Of a DNA stretch of 64,000 nt, positions 27,701 to 35,600 are shown piece by piece (positions within the stretch are counted from its first letter, which is position 1; each line of letters opens with the position of its first letter). Both the position numbers and the translations under genes were made by a program. The stretch spans positions 3,155,001 to 3,219,000 of the forward strand of contig NZ_CP015449.1 of the NCBI RefSeq assembly GCF_003096075.1, in the 5' to 3' direction. The notes below the pieces were generated by a model. That model was not told where the DNA came from. It was given only the letters and a program-made list of their open reading frames with translations, and ran no database searches. This DNA comes from Dietzia lutea (GTDB taxonomy: Bacteria; Actinomycetota; Actinomycetes; Mycobacteriales; Mycobacteriaceae).

Positions 27701-28101
27701 TCCTGATACGCCCGCCCCGCGTCGACCGTGCGCAGGGACTCCTCGGCCTGGCGCCGCCAGTCGGACACGCCGGCATCGCGGTCGGCGAGCGTCGCCGCGT
27801 ACAGCATGACCGCGGCGGCGTGCTTGCAGTTCAGCGCGACGGGGCACGTGCACAGGCTGCGGCGCGGGCGCGAGTAGCCGTCCGCGTCGGGCGCCGTGAG
27901 GTGGACGGTCGTCGAGTACCAGGCGCGGCCGCCCCTGCCGCCGCTGCCCGCGACGTCCGCGTCGAGGCGGTGGGTGGCGGCGTCGTACCGCAGCTCCCGG
28001 ATGTGCGTGGCGTCGGCGTAGCCCCGGGCGCGGCCGAGCGCCGCCGCGCCCACGAAGGAGGCGACGTCGGTCTCGGGAACCCTGGGGAGCGATGCCTGCA
28101 C
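24724..28101 (-). CDS. SWIM zinc-finger SNF2-family DNA helicase/translocase
   Basis: 1125 residues. The N-terminal SWIM finger is CTCPVALNCKH (Cys84, Cys86, Cys92, His94). After a long middle region typical of the actinobacterial HepA-like group comes the SNF2 ATPase core: DDMGLGKTIQSLALI (Walker A), ILDEAQQAKNP (DEAQ box), VTGTPMENNLTELW, then helicase C with HLDGSTTDR and QAVDRAHRIGQTRP. Such enzymes move on duplex DNA and may remodel protein-DNA complexes or assist repair. The start is GTG 28101. It is a single gene converging with the ROK-like gene. Confidence 0.92.
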   Translation of the reverse strand: MQASLPRVPETDVASFVGAAALGRARGYADATHIRELRYDAATHRLDADVAGSGGRGGRAWYSTTVHLTAPDADGYSRPRRSLCTCPVALNCKHAAAVMLYAATLADRDAGVSDWRRQAEESLRTVDAGRAYQEAPIVGMQLSVVPDELAPDGGAGGLQPGLGNRLKARIVVPGSGGRWKSAGVEWDRLRYGWDGGLSLAQAAWLRAVDALARSHRQARVWLDLCDAEVPALWPLVSTAAEAEMEIVPGDGLREVVPGPPRRVGLTAWSPDGSALVVVAAAEVEPGSGGAWDAGGYGAGDDGTGDDGDDGEGRDRPLPGALVGEHGDMVALVRDRVLELSPVGRLGPGVARRLRQWRALTVPDEAVPEFCADFLPDLVDRFPVTDRVGLLELPRFDRVELELTIRPPAGAGPGGATHELGLMLQWHRVDVMRMTDDTEVMRRRPLSVAEMGIGTPLPGDPALVALTTAVSDAGWGWILGEGTLRVTGREAGLVLTDGLEQLRSLDGVTVVLADEVPSIRRATEGPRIHVATEDDRSGIDWLGLTVTVTVEGRPVPFAAIFRAVVTGQDEFLTEDGLLVPVDLERFGELRELLDEAMAASAERVGRDPDGTGVKIGLGQAGVLADLAELADDLEPPSGRARALLELAADTPAPVPAPAALEADLRPYQQQGLDWLAMLWRHRIGGILADDMGLGKTIQSLALIAHAHETAGDHPPGPFLVVAPSSVVPNWEAEARRFVRSLRVARRSATEARSTTTVAEDAAAHDIVVTSAAVLRLDAESYAGIEWAGVILDEAQQAKNPGSKLFAALAGLRADFLLAVTGTPMENNLTELWAVAALSCRGVLPDAKEFRARFRTPIEKDGDQATLERLRRRLRPFLLRRRKELVAADLPPRTDAVMEIELSATHRRIYERELARQRASLLALLDDFESNRISILAGLTVLRRLCLDASLVDPDHLGVASVKTDELIAALREVVAEGHRALVFSQFTTYLDTVVERLRDEGITVAHLDGSTTDRAGAVGEFTEGGAQVFCLSLKAGGVGLNLVGADYVFLLDPWWNPATEAQAVDRAHRIGQTRPVLVYRMVARDTIEERVVELQQRKAELFASVLDSGEHFSAALTADDLRGLLE

Positions 28102-28224
28102 GCCGTCAGGCTAGAGGACGACGACGACGAGACGGCCGCTCGCCGGGCGGTACCCGCCCGTCCCTGTGGAGGCGGAGCGGGCTGTGGAATGCCGGCGCCG
28201 GGAGGGCCGGCCCGCCGCCGGGTA

Positions 28225-28253
28225 TTGACCCCGAGCCCCCACAGACCTAACGT
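28225..28253 (+). promoter_or_regulatory. Promoter of the ArsR/SRPBCC operon
   Basis: TTGACC (28225-28230) and TAACGT (28248-28253) are 17 bp apart. Transcription would begin within a few bases of the ATG at 28262, so the regulator is probably read from a leaderless message. Confidence 0.5.
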
Positions 28254-28261
28254 GATACCAC

Positions 28262-28621
28262 ATGGTTTCATGTCGAACGGATGAGGTGGCCCTCGATGAC
28301 GACGAGGTGGACCGACTGTTCCGCGCGCTGGCCGACGTCACGCGGCGGGACATCCTCCGGCGGACGCTCGCCGGCGAGTCCACCGTCTCCTCACTGGCGG
28401 ACCACTACGACATGTCGTTCGCGGCCGTCCGCAAGCACGTCAACGTCCTGGAGGAGGCGGGACTGATCAGTGACCACCGGATCGGCCGAGAGCGCCGGGT
28501 CCGGGGCGATGTCGACGCGATCCGACGAGCACAGAGCCTGCTCGACGGGTTCGAGGACATCTGGCGGGGACGCATCGACCGACTCGACGCCCTCCTCGCC
28601 GAGGAGCAGCACCACGAGTGA
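28262..28621 (+). CDS. ArsR-family helix-turn-helix regulator
   Basis: 119 residues from ATG 28262. RLFRALADVTRRDILRRTL opens the winged helix, and TVSSLADHYDMSFAAVRKHVNVLEEAGLI is the recognition part. No metal-binding cysteines of the classic ArsR/SmtB sensors are seen. The next gene encodes an AHSA1-type SRPBCC protein 38 bp downstream; this pairing of ArsR with an SRPBCC protein is very common in actinobacteria. The signal is probably a small hydrophobic ligand, by inference from the partner. Confidence 0.9.
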   Translation: MVSCRTDEVALDDDEVDRLFRALADVTRRDILRRTLAGESTVSSLADHYDMSFAAVRKHVNVLEEAGLISDHRIGRERRVRGDVDAIRRAQSLLDGFEDIWRGRIDRLDALLAEEQHHE

Positions 28622-28659
28622 CCCCACACCAGCACCCTCCGCGAGAAAGAAGGCCCGTC

Positions 28660-29643
28660 ATGCCGGTGACATCGGTGGACAAAGATCTCGACCAACTGAC
28701 CCTGACCATCGTCGCCGAATTCCCGGTGTCGGTGCGTCGCCTGTGGGACGCCTACGTCGACCCGCGGCAGATCGAACGCTTCTGGGGCCCGCCGACGTGG
28801 CCCGCCACCTTCACCCGGCACGACGTGTTCCCCGGCGGCCGGACGGACTACTACATGACCGGGCCCGACGGTAGCCGCGCCCGCGGCTACTGGGAGTTCC
28901 TCGCGGTCGACGAGGGCCGCTCGTTCGAGGTGCTCGACGGTTTCACCCGCGACGACGGCGCGCCCGACACGGACCTGCCCACCACGCGCATGGTGTTCAC
29001 CTTCGAGGCGACGGACGCCGGCTCCCGCCTGACCACCACCTCCCACTTCGGCAGCCTCTCCGAGCTCGAGCAGCTGGTCGCGATGGGCATGGAGGAAGGC
29101 ACCCGCGAGGCGATGTCGCAGATCGACGCCGTCGTCGGCGACGACGCCACCTTCGCGGCCGACACCGGCACGCGGACCCAGCACCTCGACGACCGGACGG
29201 TTCGGTTCACCCGCGTCCTGCGCGGGACCCCGCAGCAGATCTGGGACGCCCACCACGACCCCGCGGTCCTGGACCGGTGGTTCCACGGGCCGGACGGCTG
29301 GGCGCTCGTCGGGTGCCGGGTCGCGTCGGAGCCCGGGCAGACCACGCGCTTCGAGTGGGCACCCGAGGAGGGCGTCGAGGGCGAGCCGTTCGCGCTGACG
29401 GGTGAGCTGCTGGAGACCGACCCGCCGCACCGCGAGGTGTTCACCGAGGCGATGGAGGGCGCCGACGCGCCGCCCACCCGCAACGAGCAGACCCTCACCG
29501 CCGTGGAGGGCGGGACGCTGCTCACGCTCGTCATCACCTACGCGAGCGCCGAGTTGCGCGAGATGATCCTCGACACCGGGATGGTCGACGGGATGGAGGT
29601 CGGCTACCGGCGGTTGGAGTCGGAGGTGCTGTCGGCGGCCTGA
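28660..29643 (+). CDS. Double SRPBCC (AHSA1-type) protein
   Basis: 327 residues from ATG 28660, with a GAAGG site eight bases upstream. Two START/Bet v 1-like SRPBCC domains are arranged in tandem: the first (about 10-150) includes VRRLWDAYVDPRQIERFWGP, the second (about 175-325) QQIWDAHHDPAVLDRWFHGP, each followed by the family's FEA/FEWAP strand and a late helix. The fold encloses a hydrophobic pocket for lipids or aromatic ligands. It is co-transcribed with the ArsR gene. Its last 40 bases overlap the 3' end of the convergent DUF368 gene. Confidence 0.9.
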   Translation: MPVTSVDKDLDQLTLTIVAEFPVSVRRLWDAYVDPRQIERFWGPPTWPATFTRHDVFPGGRTDYYMTGPDGSRARGYWEFLAVDEGRSFEVLDGFTRDDGAPDTDLPTTRMVFTFEATDAGSRLTTTSHFGSLSELEQLVAMGMEEGTREAMSQIDAVVGDDATFAADTGTRTQHLDDRTVRFTRVLRGTPQQIWDAHHDPAVLDRWFHGPDGWALVGCRVASEPGQTTRFEWAPEEGVEGEPFALTGELLETDPPHREVFTEAMEGADAPPTRNEQTLTAVEGGTLLTLVITYASAELREMILDTGMVDGMEVGYRRLESEVLSAA

Positions 29644-30689
29644 TCGGTGGTGGCCTGATCGATTGTGACGGCCGGGCCGGTGGTGGCGGTCTTCCCCGCG
29701 AAGGCCCTCTCCGCGGCCAGCACGATCAGCACCACCGCCACGCCGGCCGCCACCGCTGCCAGCACGGCGGGCCAGTCCGACCCGGGCGCGAGCACGTCGG
29801 CCTCCTCCGTCTGCCACGGCCACAGCGCACGCAGCGAGCCCAGCATGAGCCCGGCCATGGCGACGAGGGTGGGCTTGCGGAAGTCCTCGAGGAGCCGGTC
29901 GAGGACCTTGACGAAGAGCGAGATGCCGACCAGCGCGCCGAGCGCGAAGACGCCCAGGTAGGCGAAGTTCCGCTCGTCGACCGCGCCGAGCGTGGGGGCG
30001 TACAGGCCCATCGCCAACAGTAGGTACGACCCGGAGACCCCGGGCAGGACCAGGGCGCAGATCGCCACGGCCGCCGCGACGAACACCAGCAGATAGGAGG
30101 GGTCGCTGATCGACCCGCTCGGCAGCCCCGAGAGCACGAACGCGAACACCGCGCCCAGGACGAACACCAGACCCAGCACCCAGTTCCGTCCGCCCGGGGT
30201 CGCGCCCGCCATCCCCAGCGGGACCGCGATGCTCGCGGCCACCATGCCCAGGAACAGGCCGCGGGCGATCTCCGGGCTGCCTTCGACGAACCCCTTGAGC
30301 ACCCCGGCCAGCGTGAAGACCATTGCCAGCATGCCCACCGCGAGCGGCAGCAGCAGCCACCAGTCGACGTGGCGGAACGCCGCGCGGGTGCGGGCCCGCC
30401 GCTCCGGACCGAGGGCGGCCGAGCGCAGTCCGTCCACCACGTGCGCGCCGGAATCCAGCAACCGCGGGTAGACACCGGTCACCAGGGCCACCGTGCCGCC
30501 CGAGACGCCGGGAACGAGCTCGGCCATCCCGATGAGCGCGCCGCGGACGGCGTTGCCGACCATCCCCAGCGGACCCGGCCGGGTCGGCAACGGCGAGCGC
30601 GGATCGAGATCGGCGTCGTCGACCGGGTCGTGCCCGGGTCCGACCGGGTCGCGGCGGGCGTGAGCGGGAGTCGACGGATCGGCAGCCAT
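29604..30689 (-). CDS. DUF368 / PopT-type polyprenyl-phosphate transporter
   Basis: 361 residues from ATG 30689. After a ~45-residue soluble leader come two halves, each opening with the signature of the family: GMAELVPGVSGGTVALVTG and LVLPGVSGSYLLLAMGLY. Eight to ten membrane helices are predicted. DUF368 proteins (PopT) were shown in other bacteria to recycle undecaprenyl phosphate across the membrane for wall synthesis; in this lineage decaprenyl phosphate, also used for arabinogalactan, is the likely cargo. The C-terminal Thr/Asp-rich tail is not conserved. Its 3' end overlaps the convergent SRPBCC gene by 40 bp. Confidence 0.88.
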   Translation of the reverse strand: MAADPSTPAHARRDPVGPGHDPVDDADLDPRSPLPTRPGPLGMVGNAVRGALIGMAELVPGVSGGTVALVTGVYPRLLDSGAHVVDGLRSAALGPERRARTRAAFRHVDWWLLLPLAVGMLAMVFTLAGVLKGFVEGSPEIARGLFLGMVAASIAVPLGMAGATPGGRNWVLGLVFVLGAVFAFVLSGLPSGSISDPSYLLVFVAAAVAICALVLPGVSGSYLLLAMGLYAPTLGAVDERNFAYLGVFALGALVGISLFVKVLDRLLEDFRKPTLVAMAGLMLGSLRALWPWQTEEADVLAPGSDWPAVLAAVAAGVAVVLIVLAAERAFAGKTATTGPAVTIDQATTDQAADSTSDSNRR

Positions 30690-30819
30690 CCTCCCAGCAT
30701 CCCCGACCGAGGCGCCCGGGACCAAGCCACACGCCCGGCCGCGTCCCCACTGTGACCGACCCGGCACCCGCGCGACCACTAGAATCGCCCTGGATGCCGG
30801 ACGGGAAGGAGCACCGCAC

Positions 30820-31521
30820 ATGCCGATGCACTACCCGCCGCTCGCCGACGGCACCTACCGCTACGGCGACCCGCCCCGGCCCCTGCCCTCATCCGTGCCC
30901 GGCCCGGACGCCGACTCCCCGCCACCGCAGCGCCCGTTCCCGGCCCCCGATGGCGGTCCCGGCGCCGGCCCACCGCCCGACGCGACCCCGCCGAAGTCCC
31001 GCCCTCGCGGCGGCCTCGCGATCGCGGCGGTGTTCGGGGCGGCGGCGCTCGTCGTCGTCGCCCTGGGTGTCGTCCTGTCCGGCGTGCTCCCCGGCCCGTG
31101 GTCGGACACCGGCTCCGACGCCGGCCGCGGCACCGAGGCCGCGCGGGGGCCGATACCCCAGCTCCTCCCACCCGCCGAACGGGCGCCGGGCTCGGCGTTC
31201 GCCGTCGAGGGCACCTTCACCGTGGTCTCCACGCCCGCCGATCCGGTCTCCGGCGACGACACCGGCTGCGACCTGCCCGTCGCCCTGTCCGACATCGGCG
31301 AGGGCACCACCATCACCCTCCTCGAGGGCGCGACATCGGTCATCGACACCGCCCGGCTCGCCTACTCCGGCGGCGACCTGGCCTCGTGCACGTTCACGTT
31401 CGGGTTCCCCGACGTCCCCGCAGGCAGCTCGTTCTACGTGGTGGAACTGCCCGGCCGCGGCCAGTTGACCTACACCGAGGACGAACTGCGCGCGGGCGTC
31501 GACATCACCCTGGGCAGGTGA
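30820..31521 (+). CDS. Single-pass membrane protein with extracytoplasmic beta-rich domain
   Basis: 233 residues from ATG 30820, with AAGGAG upstream. A Pro-rich cytoplasmic N-terminus (to ~60) is followed by one membrane helix (about 64-88) and an extracytoplasmic domain beginning around residue 125 (FAVEGTFTVVSTPADP). Cys in TGCDLPVAL and ASCTFTFGF may form a disulfide. The pattern GCDLP...LLEGATSVIDTARL is seen in many actinobacterial membrane proteins of unknown role. It lies upstream of, and in the same direction as, the flavohaemoglobin gene. Confidence 0.75.
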   Translation: MPMHYPPLADGTYRYGDPPRPLPSSVPGPDADSPPPQRPFPAPDGGPGAGPPPDATPPKSRPRGGLAIAAVFGAAALVVVALGVVLSGVLPGPWSDTGSDAGRGTEAARGPIPQLLPPAERAPGSAFAVEGTFTVVSTPADPVSGDDTGCDLPVALSDIGEGTTITLLEGATSVIDTARLAYSGGDLASCTFTFGFPDVPAGSSFYVVELPGRGQLTYTEDELRAGVDITLGR

Positions 31522-31627
31522 GCGGCGCCGTGCGGCGCGCGGGCATCGCGTCGGTCGCGGCGGGTGTGTCGGTGCGCGCGGATAGGGTGGGGGCGGTGAC
31601 GACGACGAGACGGGAGGTGCCCGGAAC

Positions 31628-32932
31628 GTGAGCGACGACCCCGGACCCGAGCCTGCCGACGAGCCGTTCCACGATCACGACGTGGAGCGCCTCGTCGCGG
31701 ACATCGACCTCGACCCGTTCCTCGGTCGGCGACACGATCCGTTGGCCGAGCCGCTCGACGAGCCCGCCGAGGTGGGCGCGCAGGCGCCGCCGCTGCTCGC
31801 GCTGCGTGACCTGATCGCCGACGACCGCTTCCCCGAGCTGTTCGCCCGCGCGCTCCGCGCCGCCGACCCCGACTTCCGCGAACTGTTCCCCCGCGACGCC
31901 ACGCCCGTGCTCCGCGAGTTCGTCCGCGCGATGACCTGGGCGTTCGAGACCACCGAGTATGCCGACGGTGACCGGTCGAAGGTCGAGGAGGTCGTCGAGT
32001 TCGCCCGGCACCTCGGCGCCGACCACCGCAAACTCGACCTCGCGCCCCGCCACCACCAGCGCTTCGGCGAGGCGCTGACCCACACACTGCGGCACCTGGC
32101 CGGACGCGGCTGGGACGACCGGCTCGAGACCACGCTCGCCACCGCGTACCGGGTGCTGTCGACCGCCCTCCAGCAGGGTGCGGCCGCCGGCGAGGGACCC
32201 GCGCGCGTCGGCGCCACCGTCGTGGAGGTGCTGCGGCCCACCCGCGACGTCGTGGTGGTGCGGCTCATCAGCGACGTGATGGTCGACTACCACCCGGGCC
32301 AGTACCTCAGCGTGCTCACGCCCTACTCCCCCGGCGTGTGGCGGCGGCTCAGCCCGTCGATCCCCGCGAACCCGGCCGGGCAGATCGAGTTCCACATCCG
32401 CGACGTCCCCGGCGGCGCCCTCAGCGGCTCGCTCGTCCGCGGCGTCGGTGTGGGCGACCGCTGGGTGCTCGCCCGGCCGCTCGGCCTGCTCGAGGTGGAC
32501 CGGTCCGAGCCGTTCCGGGACGTGCTCATGATCGGCGGCGGCACCGGCATCGCCCCGCTGCGCTGCCTGCTGCTGGACATGATGCGCCACGGCCAGAACC
32601 CGCGCGTGCACCTGTTCTACGGGGCCCGCTTCCCCGGCGACCTCTATGACCTGCCCACGCTCGTCGACCTCGCCGCGACCGCCCCGTGGCTTACCATTCA
32701 GCCCGTCGCCGAGGAGGACGAGGACCCCTGGTGGGCCGGGCCGCGCCAGGAGCTGCCCCGCACGCTGCACCGTCGGCAGACCGGGACGCTGGTCGAGGCG
32801 GTCACGCAGTGGGGGTCGTGGGCCGACCGGCAGGTGATCGTGTCGGGGTCGCCGGAGATGCTGCGGGCGACCGTCCGCGGCCTGGTCGCGGCGGGCACCC
32901 CACGGGAGAACATCAGCTTCGACCGGCCCTGA
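31628..32932 (+). CDS. Type II flavohaemoglobin (globin fused to FAD/NAD reductase)
   Basis: 434 residues from GTG 31628 with GGAGG nine bases upstream. The N-terminal globin has the helix around ELFPRDATPVLREF and a proximal His (His133) in HLGADHRKLDL. The C-terminal reductase carries the FAD region GQYLSVLTPYSPGVWRRLSPS, in which the usual RxYS is RRLSPS, the NAD(P)-binding GGGTGIAPLRCLL and the end VSGSPEMLRATVRG. The M. tuberculosis counterpart Rv0385 also lies near clpB. Type II members differ in the haem pocket from NO-dioxygenases and have been linked to lactate-dependent electron transfer; the role here is inferred. Confidence 0.88.
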   Translation: MSDDPGPEPADEPFHDHDVERLVADIDLDPFLGRRHDPLAEPLDEPAEVGAQAPPLLALRDLIADDRFPELFARALRAADPDFRELFPRDATPVLREFVRAMTWAFETTEYADGDRSKVEEVVEFARHLGADHRKLDLAPRHHQRFGEALTHTLRHLAGRGWDDRLETTLATAYRVLSTALQQGAAAGEGPARVGATVVEVLRPTRDVVVVRLISDVMVDYHPGQYLSVLTPYSPGVWRRLSPSIPANPAGQIEFHIRDVPGGALSGSLVRGVGVGDRWVLARPLGLLEVDRSEPFRDVLMIGGGTGIAPLRCLLLDMMRHGQNPRVHLFYGARFPGDLYDLPTLVDLAATAPWLTIQPVAEEDEDPWWAGPRQELPRTLHRRQTGTLVEAVTQWGSWADRQVIVSGSPEMLRATVRGLVAAGTPRENISFDRP

Positions 32933-32989
32933 GCGGCGCGCGGGCCCGCCGGCCGCGCCCACACGCCCCGGCGCCACCCGCCCCGGCGC

Positions 32990-33052
32990 CATCGAGAAGA
33001 CAGTTCGGCACACATCGGCCGAGAGCGGGCGTGCGGAAGTGTCTTCTCGATG
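32990..33052. terminator. Long imperfect hairpin between convergent genes
   Basis: A perfect 13-bp outer stem (32990-33002 with 33040-33052) continues into an imperfect inner stem (TTCGGCACAC against GCGTGCGGAA). It fills most of the 143-bp gap between the flavohaemoglobin and the Thr-rich membrane protein and can serve both strands. It is longer than other terminators here. Confidence 0.65.
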
Positions 33053-33075
33053 AAGAAAGGGGCCCGTTGCCCGGG

Positions 33076-34215
33076 TCAGCCGGCCGCCGTGCGTGCGTCG
33101 GTCGTCTCGTCGCCGGACGTGTCGTCGCCCGACGCGTCTCCCCCGTCGGTCTCGTCGGTGGTCGTAACCGACGTCGCGGTGCCCGGCGTGGTGACGGTGG
33201 TCGTGGCGCCGGTGGTGGTGGTCTGGCTCGTCCTGCTCGTGCTCGTGGGGCTCGTCGACGACGTGGTGGAACTCGTCGCGACGTCGCACGGCTGGAACAC
33301 GCGGCGGAACCGGTCCGGGACGCCGAGCTGATGCAGCTGCTCGCGGCACACGTCGGACGTCGGCTCGGCGAGGAACTGCCACGAGTCGTCTCGCCACGAG
33401 AACAACTCCAGCTCACCGCTCTCCCGGGTGACCAGCAGGAAGCGCCCGTCGCACTCGCGGACGGTCGTCCCGCGGCCGAGCTCTCCGGCGATGAACTCCG
33501 GCGTACAGCGCTCGGTGGCGCTGGGCGGGCCCGTGGTGGTGGGCGTGGTCGACGTCGTCGTCCGCGACGTCGTCGGGGTGGTGGTCTGCGTCGATGTGGT
33601 GGGCACCGCGACCGGCTCCTCGTCCCCGCCGGTCGCGGTGAGCAGCCAGATCACCAGCGCCGCCACCAGGGCGACCGCCAACAGGACGGCGGCGATCATC
33701 CAGGGCGTCGACCCGCCGCCTCCGCCGCCGTCGCCGTCGTCCCAGGGATCGCCGTCGTCGGGCGGGACATCGCCGGGCGGGGGCACATCCCCGGTCGGGT
33801 AGGCGGGAGGCGTCGGGGAGCCCGCGGCGTTGGCGGCACCCGCGGCACCGGCCGCCCCCACTACACCGGCCGCGCCGGCTGCCCCCGCGGCGGGGCCTGC
33901 GGAGTACTGCGACCACGCCGCGCTCGACGTGCCGCCGCCGACGGGCGGGAGGTGTTCGGTGGCCGGGTCCGCGGGCGGGAACTGCTCCGTCGGCGGGTCG
34001 ACCGGCGACAACCGCTCGGTGGGCGGGTCGGCGGCACCCGACCCGCCGGGCGACAGTCGCTCCGTCGGTGGGTCCGCAGGATCGGCCGGCCCCGCGTCGG
34101 CCGCCCCCGCGTCAGCAGGCTCGGCCGCCGGGGTCGGCTCGGTGGGCGCGTCGCGGTCGTCCGGGTCCGGGTTCGCGGGATCGTCGCCCCGGCGTGGGCC
34201 GCCCGGTCCGCTCAC
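33076..34215 (-). CDS. Membrane protein with Thr-rich tail and repeated PPTE(R/Q) elements
   Basis: 379 residues from GTG 34215, which overlaps the stop of the amidohydrolase gene (GTGA). The cytoplasmic N-terminal half is disordered, with four imperfect repeats of the type DPPTERLSP, then an Ala/Gly-rich run, one membrane helix (WMIAAVLLAVALVAALVIWL), a Thr-rich stalk, a compact extracytoplasmic domain with four Cys (ERCTPEF, VRECDGR, DVCREQL, FQPCDV), and a second Thr/Ser-rich tail. The Thr-rich stretches are candidates for O-mannosylation, as in mycobacterial surface proteins. No enzyme motif is visible. Confidence 0.72.
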   Translation of the reverse strand: MSGPGGPRRGDDPANPDPDDRDAPTEPTPAAEPADAGAADAGPADPADPPTERLSPGGSGAADPPTERLSPVDPPTEQFPPADPATEHLPPVGGGTSSAAWSQYSAGPAAGAAGAAGVVGAAGAAGAANAAGSPTPPAYPTGDVPPPGDVPPDDGDPWDDGDGGGGGGSTPWMIAAVLLAVALVAALVIWLLTATGGDEEPVAVPTTSTQTTTPTTSRTTTSTTPTTTGPPSATERCTPEFIAGELGRGTTVRECDGRFLLVTRESGELELFSWRDDSWQFLAEPTSDVCREQLHQLGVPDRFRRVFQPCDVATSSTTSSTSPTSTSRTSQTTTTGATTTVTTPGTATSVTTTDETDGGDASGDDTSGDETTDARTAAG

Positions 34216-35051
34216 CGCGGGACCTCCCCGCGCGACTCCTCCGTGACACGCCCGTTCGCGAGCACGGGAATGGTCTTCCGGATGTCGGTGACCTCGTCGT
34301 CGTCGACCTCGACGACCATCAGCCCCGCGCCGGGGCCGGCCTCGGAGCGCACGGTCCCGTCCGGCCCGACGAGCAGCGAATGGCCGACGCCGGTGGGTGC
34401 GCCGCGCTTGACCTCGACCCCCTCGACGGCCGGGTCGGCCTGGCCCACGGCGAGCAGGAAGGTCGTCGAGTCGAGCGCGCGCGCCTGGGCGAGCAGCCGC
34501 CACTGGTCGATCTTGCCCGGCCCGGCGCCCCACGACGCGCTGCACAGGGTGACGCGCGCGCCCGCGGACGCGAGCGCGGTGTACTGGCCGGGGAACCGGA
34601 TGTCGTAGCAGACGCTCAGGCCGACCCCCACGCCGTCGACCGTCACCACGCGCGTCTCGTCGCCGGGCTCGACGGTGTCCGACTCGGCGAATCCGAACGC
34701 GTCGAACAGGTGGATCTTGTCGTAGCCCGTGTGGATCTCGTCGCCGCCGCCGGTGGGGCCCGTGACCAGGAGGGTGTTGCGGACGCGGCCGCCCTGTCCG
34801 GGCGTGAACATGCCGACGACGACGAGGACCTCGTGCTCGCGCGCGGCGTCGGCCACCGCGGTCGCCCACGGGCCGTCGAGGGGTTCGGCGATCTCGTCGA
34901 GTCGACCGGCCCCGAACGCGCGCATGGTGGCCTCGGGGAACACCACGATGCGGGCCGACTGCGCGGCGGCCTCGACCACCGACTCGCGGACCAGTCGGAG
35001 GTTGTCCTGCGGGTCGCGTCCGGTCAGGATCTGGGCGGCGGCGATACGCAC
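34212..35051 (-). CDS. Nitrilase-superfamily carbon-nitrogen hydrolase
   Basis: 279 residues from GTG 35051 with AGGAGG eight bases upstream. The catalytic triad of the superfamily is complete: Glu40 in VVFPEATM, Lys112 in YDKIHLFDAFGF and Cys148 in SVCYDIRFP. The KIHLFD..GF pattern places it near the Nit1/omega-amidase branch, which hydrolyses small amides such as alpha-ketoglutaramate or deaminated glutathione. The M. tuberculosis relative is Rv0480c. It lies 117 bp downstream of hspR and is coupled to the Thr-rich membrane protein. Confidence 0.9.
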   Translation of the reverse strand: MRIAAAQILTGRDPQDNLRLVRESVVEAAAQSARIVVFPEATMRAFGAGRLDEIAEPLDGPWATAVADAAREHEVLVVVGMFTPGQGGRVRNTLLVTGPTGGGDEIHTGYDKIHLFDAFGFAESDTVEPGDETRVVTVDGVGVGLSVCYDIRFPGQYTALASAGARVTLCSASWGAGPGKIDQWRLLAQARALDSTTFLLAVGQADPAVEGVEVKRGAPTGVGHSLLVGPDGTVRSEAGPGAGLMVVEVDDDEVTDIRKTIPVLANGRVTEESRGEVPR

Positions 35052-35168
35052 GGCGGTCCTCCTCGTGGGCTTTCGGGTGGGTTGTCGCCGCCGAGGTTAC
35101 CCGCCCGCGCGGGTCCGCCCGGGTGGCCGCCGCGCGGCGCCGGCGCCGCTGCAGCGCCCGGCGGCGGG

Positions 35169-35600
35169 TCAGTCCTCGCGGTCCCCGCGCTGGTGGCGCG
35201 GGCGCCACACGACGACCGAGGTCGAGCGCGGCACGTGAACCAGCTCGCCGCCGGCCCGGCCGCCGCTGCCGGCGCGGCGGCGCAGTTCGGCGACCTCCTC
35301 GACCAGCTCGGACACGCGGCTGCGCAGGGCGTCGACCTGATTGGTCAGTTCCATGATGCGTTTGATGCCGGCGAGGTTGACGCCCTCCTCCTGGCTGAGG
35401 CGCTGCACCTCGCGGAGCATGGCCACGTCTCGCAGGGAGTAGCGTCGCCCGCCGCCGCTGGTGCGTTCGGGCGTGACGATGCCCAGGCGGTCGTACGTGC
35501 GCAGGGTCTGGGCGTGCAGGCCGGACAGTTCGGCGGCCACCGAGATCACCAGGACGCTGTCGTCGGGCCCCAGCTCCCCGACGTCCCGCCGGGGGCTCAT
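35169..35600 (-). CDS. hspR: Heat-shock repressor HspR (MerR family)
   Basis: 143 residues. The MerR-type winged helix is LVISVAAELSGLHAQTLRTYDRLGIV, then GGGRRYSLRDVAMLREVQRL and a helix VNLAGIKRIMEL leading into a coiled coil (VDALRSRVSELVEEVAELRRR). HspR binds HAIR repeats together with DnaK and represses the dnaK operon and clpB. Its start ATG 35600 overlaps the dnaJ stop (ATGA), the standard actinobacterial arrangement. Matching HAIR sites in this window upstream of both dnaK and clpB support the assignment. Confidence 0.95.
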   Translation of the reverse strand: MSPRRDVGELGPDDSVLVISVAAELSGLHAQTLRTYDRLGIVTPERTSGGGRRYSLRDVAMLREVQRLSQEEGVNLAGIKRIMELTNQVDALRSRVSELVEEVAELRRRAGSGGRAGGELVHVPRSTSVVVWRPRHQRGDRED

